A DNA stretch of 64,000 bases. Origin: Branchiostoma floridae. Lineage: Eukaryota > Chordata > Leptocardii > Amphioxiformes > Branchiostomatidae. Position 1 is the stretch's first letter, and each line of letters starts with the position of its first letter. Positions 38,701 through 50,700 of this stretch are shown here, one piece after another. Position numbers and translations under genes: made by a program. The DNA lies in NCBI RefSeq assembly GCF_000003815.2, contig NC_049979.1, positions 3,001,353 to 3,065,352 on the forward strand, read 5' to 3'. A model generated the notes under the pieces. The model saw only the letters and a program-made list of their open reading frames with translations. It ran no database searches and had not been told where the DNA came from.

Positions 38701-41700
38701 GTTCAATACGCATTTTGACAATAGGTTTCTGTAATTTCACGCATCATTTCAGGCTTCTTGTAGCTGTATTTGTATGATAATTTCAGTGGATGTCAATAAG
38801 GCGTTCATTCAGTCAATAACAAAAGACTAGTCCATGCAAACCTGTTTAATGGACCCGTCTTTGTGGTAGTTGCAAGCCTTAATGAAATGAAAATGTATTC
38901 AAAATCAGTGTCAAAATATGCAATAAATAATTACTATATACTGTAATTCCTGATTTTTTCACTGTACTTTTATGTTCACGATTTTCACTGTGACGACTGT
39001 AACGTGAACTTATCATTACAGATAACAAATAATTCACAGACTTTTCTTACGTGCACATGCTGCCATCGTGAACATTAAGTTCCGAGAAGAAGTTAAATTT
39101 TCTCAGACCGTGAAAGTTTGGTACCGAGAAGACAAGGTGAATTACAGTATTATACATAGCATCAGTCAACTGTCTACACGTGCAGGGGAGCACAAGTTGT
39201 TGACATGTCTCTCATCTTCAGCATTCTTTAGGGTGACAGATCAACTTCAGGATAAATCTGACCCATTGCCTGAATCATGTGACGCATCACTCAAATCATG
39301 TGACTATGAGGTCACATGCCCAATGATTTGGTCATTCATCCTGAAGATGACTAGGTCTGGCTGAAAATTCTTTCTTTTCTTCTGAATTTGTGTGTGTGAG
39401 AGAAACTAATTACAATCCTTCTTACAAATTTAAAAAAAATCATTAATTACATTTTCATTTTGTCCTTTGGGATGAAAATCATCTATTTTTTTAATTTCCG
39501 GCCTGCATCAAACTTACTAACAAAGTTACAGGCAAGCTGTTTTTCCCCCGTTGTGCGATTCATGTGACACAAGTATCCGGATCACACATTCTGACAAAGC
39601 CTGAAGATGCAGCCGAAAACTCACGGAAGTGTCTGAAGAGAAAGTTTCCGTCTAAATTACGATCCATCCGCACAAATGCACCCTAAGTACCTCTATCATG
39701 CGTCGCAGTGTCCTGATTAGCTGGGAAGAGTCTGCCTCTCCGAGTCGCTCCGGCATTTCTCTCCAGCGTGCTCGCAGACTTAATTGAATCAGTGCTGCAC
39801 TTTAGATGTCGTATCATTATCCTGCGGGCTCGTCCCACCGAGGATTGAGCAACGCCGGCAGAGGAAAGTCTTACTGAGGAGATTTTAATATCCCCCGTGT
39901 GTGTGGCTGACGCAGACTGTCTCCATTTGGCCTCATCAGAGAAACATACTCTCTGTACAGAGCATGTTGCGAGCGAAGGAATCTGCATGCTGTGTTTCGC
40001 TTAGTGTTTTGTGTTCTATGTTCTTGTGATCGTAGTTGTCTGAACACTGTCGTTAGAGTGGCAGGCAGGAAGTGAGTGGGAAGCGAATGGCAGGAAGGGA
40101 CTCCTAAAGTAATGGGAACAGCCAAATGAACGGACTTGAATCATGTAGCAGTTTCCTTGTTTGTATGTATGTAAAAATTGTGTATATAGACTTATAGGAC
40201 TTATAAGGACTCTAAATGATGTAAGTGTATTCTCTGTTATTTACTTTGTCTGACCCTTGCCTCTTCCCTTATGACCTCAATGAAAAGTGTCTTGCAGGCC
40301 AATTTTAGATTTCATGAATAGATAACGGTTCAAACAAAACAAACAAGGAAGAAAAAAATATAAGTGGGAGGGTAGCGAGTGGGAAGATGGTGTAGCCACA
40401 AAGGTTAGACTTTTAAGAGTGACCGGAGGTAGAGTACAGAGGTGGCAGATATGGCTGTTAATCAGACATGACAGTCATTCATTTTGTATCAGTAATACTT
40501 GGAGACTTTATTTAGCCCATTAGCTATGTTTGTACCTGGATGTCTAACCTTCACACCGAGATATAATAAACTGCGGCTCCTGTGGAAGAACTCCCATCCT
40601 CGGCCACCTGTAGCAGGGCTGCGTTGATTGATGGTTGTGAAGTTCGGACCAGTCCGTTAGAGTTTCCCCCGCTGTCAGCGTGCTCCACGCAGAACCACCA
40701 CCAGACAGGCAGCCAAGGCTACAAAGAAATTGCCTGTCGAGATGAGGCGGAGAAAACTATCCATCACCGGCAGCATCCGTCCTCCATCGCTGGACCACTT
40801 CCTCCTGCCACATGCTCCACACCAGGGAAACCCCAGCATCAACTCCTGTATGGCTGGTTCAGGTTAATTCTCTCCTTCTCAGGATTGGCTACTGACTGCT
40901 CCCCCTTTGGTTCCCCCCCCAGGATACCCTAATCAGGGCCACTTCAGGTTAATTCCCTGGTTATTGTAATTGATTGTCGAGGCATAGGTCTTAAAAACCT
41001 CAGTTCCACAGCTCCCGTCAGGACTACAGGAAAATATGAGCAGCATTGTCACTGACGAAAGATGACGGATGTTATGTGAATCGTCTGACCGTTCCCAAAT
41101 CACATCCAGTTGCTTGTCAATGAGTAATTGCTATTTGCAACCTGGATGTCCAACCTTCATTGACGTCTGAGTAACACTGCATGCCTTAATTCTGCAAGCA
41201 ATTTGTGGTTACCATAATTATTGTTATAACACCACAACTCCCCTTAATAATTAGGCTAAGAGTTCCCCCTACAAAGTGGTGGAACCAATGAACTGTCCTG
41301 CTGTCTTAAAGTGAAGATTGTTGTTCGTTAAGCTATCAATCCAGCCTCACAGCTAGCTGTAACCAGGCAGCTTTAGAGACACGTCATGGAACCAAGGAAC
41401 GACAGCCTTGGTGAAGATCACTAAGCAGAAGTTGACAGCGGTGACAACTGGATGTACTGCCATATGGCTTGTGGAGTGTTGGCTCATTTTCTAAGCATTT
41501 TGTTAAACAGAGGGCCAAGGAACAACATTGCTGCAGTCGAAGTGATGCTTGTCATTGTGGAAGTTACCAGCAAGTGAAAAGAAGCAGGACTTCCTCCCGT
41601 GTCTGTCCCATGTGAGAGAGGATAACTGCTAATTTTCTAGTGGTACATGAAAGTTAATGCTGTAAGTTTGGCCCCTCTAGCAGCTTTTTTGGAACTGCAG

Positions 41701-44700
41701 GGGCAAATTTTCTTTCAGCTTTTGGATGGATAAGCCTTGAAGGTGTTGACAGATCATCATAATATTTGGTATGTTTTGGAATATCTCTCAGCTTGTTTGT
41801 CGTTACATTAGAGATGTATTTCACTGATTAACAATCAAGACAGACACTTGTCTAATGTTGTGGGAGAGATGTAAAATGTAGGATCAAGAAATCAGCTTCA
41901 TCTTGGAGGGAGTGCGAACGTAAGGGGGCGGGCTCCTTTGGGTGGCGCGAGCCGGATGATGCATTATCGACAACGAGAGGTGACAAATGATGAATAGCCA
42001 GGTATCAACACCTGCCCGCGCAACTCTCCAGGAGGAGGGGGGAATTTACAGGCGGCAATAAAACGGACAGCGGTCGTTTTTTCTCTCCCCTGATCTGAGT
42101 CACCCCTCGTCTGTGCAAACAGATAAAACCGGTTTTACCCGTCCGAGGTCGCCCCGGCCGCCCCGAATCCCCTGTAATTTACCACCCAACGTTGACAGAC
42201 AGCCGAACTTTTACTATCTGTATCAATTAGGAATATTGTTTTCAATATGAACAAGCGCCGGATGCTCCACCAAGACCTTTAGGGTGAGAATGCAGCTAAT
42301 GCATGTTTCTGGACTGGAAGTGATGCTGTATGGTTTAGAGGTGCCCCGAGGGAGAGGGTGACTGATGTCTTTTATGGGCCTCTTGCTGTAAAGCCTTTTC
42401 ACTCACTGCTCACATGGATTGGGCTGCTCAGAGTATAGGAATCGATATGGGCTACAGGGCAATTCTGATAACTGAGGTTAAATTTGAAATGGGAAGTGTG
42501 TTTCGACCCAGCTTTGGCTAACAGAATTCTGTTCTGCCACTGGGAGTAGCAAAACGGAAATGTGCAACTTATTCCACTGTCCTTGGTGCTAAAACAGTCA
42601 TTGCTGTTGAAGTTCATTCTCAACGGGTTTGAAACTCTTGCGAATGTCACAGAATTGCTGCTGCTAACTTAATTTACAAACCATCGGCACTGTCCTCGGG
42701 ACTGACACAACGTGGTCAAAGTGAAGACTTTAGAGAACAGTACATGCTGCTTACTCTACTTAGCACTCAGCACTTATGTCTAGTAATGAGGAAGAGTATA
42801 AAAAGTTAAACACACATCACTACCAGTGGACCAGCCCCCTGCTGTAGTGGCCTGCACAAATGTGTGGCCCAAGGGCTACTTGAAATGGAGATGGGCGCCA
42901 TCCCTAAGCATCTGCACAGATATATGGGCAATTCTAACTTCTTCTTTTTTTATAGATACAAATTCAGGGTATTCTGCCACTGGGACTATAAGAAAGGAAA
43001 TGTGCCAGATGTTCCACTGTCCCTGGTGCTGAAAAAGGCGTTCATTTGCCTTCAATCGAACAATAAGTCTGGAAAGTTTCCACTTAACTAAATGTACAAA
43101 GGATTTCTGTAGTTTCTTTACACAAGAAACAGGCTCCGTTTCTGGTGCTGGTACCACATGTGAAGGTTTCAAAGAACAGTTCAAGAGATACTTCAAATAC
43201 TTGTCCTAATTTGCCACTGGTCATAATGAAAAGGACAAGTGCAGCAAGCAGATTTGGACTCTCTTCCAGAAGAGAAATTGCTAACTGGTAACAGGCATGA
43301 TTTTCGTTATGTTGTCCAGTTACCACTTGTGGCTACTGGACAATGGCGGGTGCATCTGGGTGCAGACATGTTGTTTATGCTCATTTGTTTGTTTATTGCA
43401 GTGATAAACAAGGGTCAGGTGTTCTCCAGTTACCATCTGTGGATGGTGGGTATTTCTGGGTGCAGACATGTTGTTTATGCTCATTTGTTTGTTTGTTTAT
43501 TTCAGTGATAAACAAGGGTCAGGTGGTGTCCAGTTACTACCGGTGGATACTGAAGAACGGTGGGTACATCTGGGTCCAGACGTGCGCCACCGTCACCTTC
43601 AACACCAAGAACAACAACGAGAAGAGCGTCATCTTCATCAACTACGTCCTCAGGTGACCTTACATTCTTCTCTCTCAAATTCATTGACTTTTTTCATCCC
43701 AAGAGAAGTGGATTACCCCTATAAGTTATGAAAGTTTGAAAAGAACATTCAGTCAGGTGGAAACAAAGTGGACCTATTTTGGGAAGCGTTTGTGTGTTTG
43801 ACAGTTTGCAGAAGACCAGCATAACTCGATAACACCTGGATGCATTGTATTGATATTCGTTATGTGGGTAGGTCTTGATGAGACCTGCCTGGAAAAGATT
43901 AGATTTTGGCCCTACTAGCAGGTTGTTAGGGTACTGCAGGGGAACTTCCAGGTTTGATATCCAGTTTTTAATAGTTTGTTTTTTTCCAGTTTGACTTCCG
44001 TTCTACAGATATGTTCCTAATGATGTAGTGTTGTACACGGGAGTTGTGACAGGCTGGGGTGATCAGTGCTTTATCACTGCACCGCCTCCTGCAACTTCAG
44101 AGATAAGATTGAGTTTGGTCGCCCCCAGGCGAGAGGTAAATCTTCTGTCCTGGGTTCTCCCCGCCACACGTGTGGCCGTCCTGCCCCATACATCAACAAC
44201 AAAACAAACGGCGGCGTCCCATACATTGTCCCCCTTTTGCTGTCAGTGCCATCTGTATAGCCCGCATCTCGGACTGCCTGGAGACAAGATTACGTCCCGC
44301 GTTCTCCCGGGCAGGATGGAGGATCTCCTCGGCCGTCGTGAAATACGGCCAGCTGTCAGCTTTGACGAGGTTTGGACGAAGTTGAAGCGTTTCAGCACTC
44401 GGATATATGTAGGCTATTATACAAACAGACGGGTGCTTCTTCTGCCAGATTAGGTATTAGCGCACATAATGCTGGGGGCTTGTCTGGAAATCTCTGATGC
44501 AAATAATCACAGGGAAGTGTTTGTAGCTGATAAATCATCATCTACAACTTTGTGACTCTTCAAAGAAGAACTGCGTTTGGTTTTTACTTTGTACAGCTTT
44601 GTGCTTTACTTGACTTTGACTTTTCTTTACATATGGTAAAATGTAAAACCAGGATGTCAGCACTCCTTTTTAAAACAAAACAAAAAACGATGACAAGAAA

Positions 44701-47700
44701 CCAGAGTAAACAAACTTTCTTCATTCTTTCCTTGCCCTGATTTGACCTCTTTAACCCACACTGCACTTGATGTAACAAGTTCTATCATAGTTCCAGGGAA
44801 GAACTAACATTGATTTAAGATGACAAAACAACAACGAGAAAGTCTTGTAGTCTTGACTTTGTATTGCCTAAGTTCCTTTTTTTACCTTTGCTAAAAAGGT
44901 CTGTGAGCAGCATAACTGGAAAAAAGCCTTAAATGGAACCTAATTGTATTTAGTAGGTGGGTAAGGGTCGGAAAACACGAAGGTAATGTTTAATACTAGA
45001 CCCCCTAGCAGCTTTCTAAGGTACTGCAGTGGAACTTCCAGTTTTGATATCTTGTGTTCTGGTCATCTGATAATTTTCAGTGGTAGATACATTGGTTCAG
45101 AAAGTTAATGTTGTAAGTTTGGCCCCTCTAGCAGCTTTTCTGGAACTGCAGGGGCCAATTTTGTTTCAACCTTTGTATGAGAATAAGCCATGAAGGTCTT
45201 GCCGGATCGTCATAATTTTTGACTATCTCTCAGCTTGTTTGTCATTACATCAGAGATGTATTTCCCTGATTAACAATCAAGACAGATGCTTGTCTAATGT
45301 TGTGGGAAAGATGTAAAATGTAGGATCAAGAAATCAGCTTCATCTTGAGTGATGCTCAGCCAGTCGCAGTGTTTAAAGAATCGGAGTCGTTCATCTCGTG
45401 AGGAGGAACGTTCTCCTGCTGTTCGAGCCGGTGGATTTCCTTTGTCTGAGCGGGCACGCAGGCACAGATCCTTTTAAGCAGCTCAGCGCACTTAACAAAA
45501 CATCGCGACAGATTTTTCAGACTTTGCCGCATGATGAATCTCCGTGGCGACGTACCATAGATATGCTCTCGACAAGATTTACAGTCATGAAAATCAACTT
45601 ACAGTAAAAATATCAGGCAAAATTGTTGCAATGTCCTGAATATCCTTCAAAAGGATGCACCAGTTTCGTCCTTGTCGTGGCTTTTTAAAAAGAATCGTAG
45701 TCCCAAACGATTCACAGATTGTTTGGAATGAAACAGGGATGACAGCATTATTGTTTATGGATAGTTAATTAGATTTCATAATTGCTACGTTCCCTGTACA
45801 TATCATGCATAATTTTGATAAGGAAATCTGGGTGTACTGGCATGCCTTGGGGGCGTTTGTATCCAGAAGTAATCCCTTTTTCATATAAAATCATAAACAA
45901 GATTAAATGGCAGTCGAGGGGAAATATTTGTCATATCACAAAGGAAAATCCCCCAAACCACAACAATCAGAGCAAGTCATCAAGTCCAAATAACCCAGGA
46001 GGGCAAATGGCACCCGGCGCTCTTCAGAGGAAAGACTTTTGGTTCTAATGGTCTCGGTTTGATTACAGTGACACCTGTCAATAGTTCTGTTGCTTCTGAA
46101 TCAGAGCTACAAGAACATGAGTAACTTAGAGAAAATAACAGGACAAGCTTTTCTGAATAAACTATAAACTATAAGCTTTTCGAGGGCTTCAAGGGTGAAG
46201 ACTTTCCATTCCTAATGGTCTTAGTTTGATAACAGTGACACCTGTCAATAGTTCTGTTGCTTTTCTGAATCAGAGTTGCAAGAACATGAGAAGAAAAGGA
46301 TTCACAGTGACTTAGAGCAAATAACAGCACAAAGTGAAGATTTTCCATTCCCATTTAAATGGTCTTAGTTTGGTTAGTGACAGCTTCAGATAGTTTTGCT
46401 GCCTTTCTGAATCAGAGCTATCACTACTCGAGAACCAAGCAACCTACAGTAGGGCATGTGACATTCCAAGTTCTTTGCATGCTGAAAGTTTTCACATTTA
46501 TTCCTATTCTAATAATAAATACATAAACTTGCAAATAAACTCTCATTTATAAATAGTCTCAAAAACCTTTTAATCACATTGTACTGCAGCAATAGTATTG
46601 TTGCACTAGTTGTAAACGTTTATATCAATTTTTGTTTATCTATTTATTTATTCGATCGTTACAATTGGCTATGCAAATAACCAACATTTGTGACTGCATT
46701 TGTAAGCAGTGACACATTGCTGCAGTACAATACAAACCAGTCAGAATTACCCTGAGGAAAGTGACAGACGGTCACCAAAACGTTGGTGGGAATAAGGCAG
46801 GGGTTGTGTGAAAAATTAGTCTCTGTATTTAGTGACATACATGTACCAACCTGATGAATCTATTCACAGATTGATTGATTGATAGATTGACAGACAAAAC
46901 ACATCTGCACGACACGGCCGTTTCCAAGGCGACTCGTTCCCCTAACTTCTCAAGGACGCGTCGCCTGGGGCGCCGCCATCTTTATTCATGTCCGTCTCCT
47001 CCAGAGACTGGGAAATAAACGTCTATTACTTCTGGGTGGGTTGGAATCCGCCAGGGAGCCCGGGATTTGGGCGAGCTCGAGGTAAAACCGGGATCTTAGT
47101 CCTGCTGTGACGCCGCTGCTTTCAGGGGGACTCCGGGATTCCTCACGACCCAGAGCGACGCTTTGATGGATGCGCAGAGCGATGAAAACTTTATCTTCCC
47201 GTAATTGGCAAAGGGGAGAAGAGAAATGGATTGTTAGGAGGGAATGAATGGACGGTTTACTTACCGACATGCACAGGATGGTGGTGAGGAATGTGTGACT
47301 GTAGGTTTGTTGAATAAGAGTTGAATTGAAGACAATGGATTTAAACAAAAGGACAATGGATTGAAACAAAAGGATGCTGATCTGGACGATCAACTGAAAA
47401 ACATCTATACATGCATGGTATCCAGCGCCTCTACTCTTTTTCACCTAAGTCAAGTTATTATATAATGATTAAGGTGTAATGGGTCTTTCCCAAGATCAAA
47501 TCATTGGAGCCTGTCAGGGACTTGAGCTGGGGCAATGGCCGAGTGGGTAGAGTGTTCAGCTTGCACTCAGTAGGTTGTGAGTTTGATTCCTGGCCGAGTC
47601 ATACCAAAGACTTTAAAAATGGTACAAGCTGCATCCTCTGCTTAGCCCTCAGCATTTGGGAAAGACATGGTAGTGGAACACACACCACTACTGTACATGT

Positions 47701-50700
47701 AGTGATTGTTGACTAGCCCCCTACTGTATTTATTTCTGTTTTATTTAGACAGGGTGGACAACTCAGTACTATGCGTTCTGCTTTTCAGTTGTGCCCTGTA
47801 CACAAAATAGCATAACAAGAAATAAGATAAACAATGAACAAATCAAAGTAACAATATATACATAAACATAAATCAAAATCATAACTCATTAATCGAAGTT
47901 AGTGCCGGGTCAGGAGGTCAGGGGTCAGCAGTGATTACCGTTTCTTAGCAGTTTCTTGAACGACAGTGCAGAACTGGCCACTTTAACCGTTGGCGGCAAC
48001 TCGTTCCATGAAAATGCACCCCTGTATTCGAATTTTCTACGGCCAGATTCAAGTCTGACTTTCGGTAGTTGCAGTGATAGGTTTGAATTAAGCCTTGTTG
48101 CGTATGTGTGAGATGTTCTGTTAAATATTTGTAAGTATTCTGGTAACTGCCGATGGATTGACTTGAAGACGGTTTGCAGGAGGTGCATTTTCCTACGAGA
48201 TGCCAGAGATTTCCAACCTAATGTAGACAGATGGTCATTATCTACATGTGATCTACGTGACAGACCGAGCACAAGCCGTGCTGCACGGTTTTGGAGTTTC
48301 TGGAGATTGTCAGAGAGAGATTTTCCGCAGTTGCCCCATACAGTATCACAATAATCAATCTTAGGAAGAATCATACAGTTAAACAGCATGGAAAGTGTCT
48401 TAGGTGGTAAAATGGGTACTAAACGTCTTAACACTCCCAACCTAGAGGATACTGCATTGCATAGTTTGTTCATGTGTATACTCCATGTTAGACAGGAATC
48501 GAACCAAACACCTAGATATTTAAAACATGCAACAACTTCCAAAGATGTACCAGAAAGGGTAAGATTTAGTTCTTCTGTTTCTAGCCGCAGCCTTCTTGCA
48601 GTGCCAAAAAGCATTGACTTGCATTTACGGACATTGAGAGTTAGCCTGTCTACAACAATCTGTAGTGATTGTTGACTAGCCCCCTACTGTAGTGATTGCC
48701 CAAAAGTAGTGGCCCAAGGCTACAAAAACAGAGATGGGTGCCACCCTACATGTATGCACCATCTGGAGCAGATAGGACTTTGACTTAAAGTACATTATTT
48801 TGAACCCAGAACCTTTAGATCTTAAGTCAACAACCCTAAAGCTAAGGGCACAACCAGACATCATGCAATTTGTCTGTCTATTTTTTGGTGAGGCCACGTC
48901 CGCCACGTATTTCTGAAAACGTTCAGGCTGTACAGCCTAGGCGCGTCGCCCGTATTGGCACGTACGGGGGGCGAATCCGCAGCCCGATGGCACACAAATT
49001 TTTCCTGCATGTTAAGTTCCACGGCGTGTCTGTGTGCTCCAAAATCTGTCGGATTTCCTACAGTCCCAAAAGATTGCCCACGTTTGGCACGTAGACAGCA
49101 CGTATTTGCACGTACGGCAGGTTGTGCCTTAGCTTAAGAGTACCTTGCAACTTTCCTCACTTTTTTCTGCCCCGCTCCCCCTCCAGTCTGCCGGAGTACA
49201 AGGACATTCCCATGGACATCAGCCAGGTCCCCGACCTGCCCCAGGACCCCCCGGACACCTCCGACTCTTCCGACACATCCGACAGCGAATCAGACTCCAA
49301 CCATGACACAGGTGATTACTTCCTTTCTTTCGCTTTGTCCGAAAATGATTTCATGAGGCTGTTAGAACATAGGATATTATTATATACTTTCCCTTTACAC
49401 AACACCCCCAACTCTTCTGACACATTCAAAAGCAAATGAGACTCCAACCATGACACAGATGATTACTTTCTTTCTTTCTTTCTTTTTTTCCAAAAATAAC
49501 TTCATGAGGCTGTTAGAACATAGGATATTATTATATAGTTTCCCTTTACACAACACCCCCAACTCTTCTGACACATTCAAAAGCAAATCAGACTCCAACC
49601 ATGACACAGGTGATTACTTCCTTTCTTTCTCTTTGTCCGAAAATGATTTCATGAGGCTGTTAGAACATAGGATATCATTATCATATAGTTTCCCTTTACA
49701 CAATGACCCCAACTCTTCTGACACATTCAAAAGCAAATCAGACTCCAACCATGACACAGGTGATTACTTTCTTTCTTTCTTTCTTTTTTTCCAAAAATAA
49801 CTTCATGAGGCTGGTAGAACATAGGATATAGTTTCCCTTTACACAACACCCCCAACTCTTCTGACACATTCAAAAGCAAATCAGACTCCAACCATGACAC
49901 AGGTGATTACTTTTTTTTTTTTTTTTTTCTGAAAATAATTTCATGAGGCTGGTAGAACATAGGATATAGTTTCCCTTTACACAATGACCCCAACTCTTCT
50001 GTCACATTCAAAAGCAAATCAGACTCCAACCATGACACAGATGATTACTTTCTTTCTTTCTTTTTTTCCAAAAATAACTTCATGAGGCTGGTAGAACATA
50101 GGATATAGTTTCCCTTTACACAATGACCCCAACTCTTCTGACACATTCAAAAGCAAATCAGACTCCAACCATGACACAGGTGATTACTTTCTTCTTTTTT
50201 TTTCTGAAAATAATTTCATGAAGCAGGTAGAGCACAGGATATTGGAGTTTCCCTTTATACAACAAGTAAAGTCTCGCCGGCTTACATTTCTATACCAATC
50301 AGACATCTTCCTCAGAGCGGTGAGAAGGAGCCCTCCAATTAAAAGTTCTGACCCAGAAGGCATTAAGACGTAAGCAGTTGAGACTTAAATGGTTGTGTAA
50401 AAGAAACGTCCAACATTAATCCTTTCTTTCCTTTCTGTACTGATTATATAGTCAGATATGCTTGTTGGCATCTACATGTACCAAATATGATGCACACAAA
50501 CATACATTTGCTTTATGTTGTACAGGTGTAACATTATGTTATCCGTAATCAATATCGAATGCTGTGTATCCTACAAGTACATTGTTGTGTATTATCATGA
50601 GCAGCGTTCATCCAAATAAATCATATTCATAATAGTATACGTTCATCACTATTGTATCATTTATAAGGGAAGCAGATAGATATTAAGCCTTAAACTTAAA

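Larger units (their letters stand above)
38159..43505. other. NPAS intron e-f (5.3 kb)
   Basis: Contains dispersed repeat copies, a unique GC-balanced block at about 39530-40110 and another at about 41890-42270, a segment duplicated later in intron f-g (41649-41908), a SINE fragment (42722-42912) within two diverged direct repeats, and two upstream copies of the exon f acceptor. A 116-codon frame at 40582-40932 has no family resemblance. No extra exon was found. Confidence 0.65.
47524..48770 (+). repeat. tRNA-derived SINE interrupted by a LINE fragment
   Basis: The head GGGGCAATGGCCGAGTGGGT (A box TGGCCGAGTGG) is followed by a TTGCACT anticodon-loop-like segment and GTTTGATTCC (B box). The body continues to about 47728, is interrupted by 932 bp, and resumes at 48661 with GCCCAAAAGTAGTGGCCCAA and further body sequence matching 42830-42912. 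It is not a working tRNA gene: the body is transposon-like and stem pairing is imperfect. Confidence 0.75.
43654..49186. other. NPAS intron f-g (5.5 kb)
   Basis: Holds a GC-balanced block (about 44040-44460), direct repeat R copy 2, a block at about 45350-46030, a threefold tandem repeat (46028-46440), a block at about 46900-47250, and a SINE with a nested LINE fragment (47524-48905). A 141-codon frame at 44028-44453 has no recognisable homology or splice support. Confidence 0.65.

Noticed and set aside
40582-40932. 116-codon frame in intron e-f
   Set aside because: No homology recognised, and the intron is needed for the NPAS exon joining.
44028-44453. 141-codon plus-strand frame as a small gene
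   Set aside because: No recognisable motif, composition like unique intronic sequence, and overlapping frames in other phases; no splice or start support.
47524-47600. Functional tRNA gene (Ala-like anticodon TGC)
   Set aside because: A and B boxes are present, but the acceptor and T stems pair poorly and a SINE body follows, so it is a retroposon head.
49262-50270. Repeat-spacer pattern resembling a CRISPR array
   Set aside because: The whole 140-bp unit is repeated, including the supposed spacers, and it is seeded by an exon edge.
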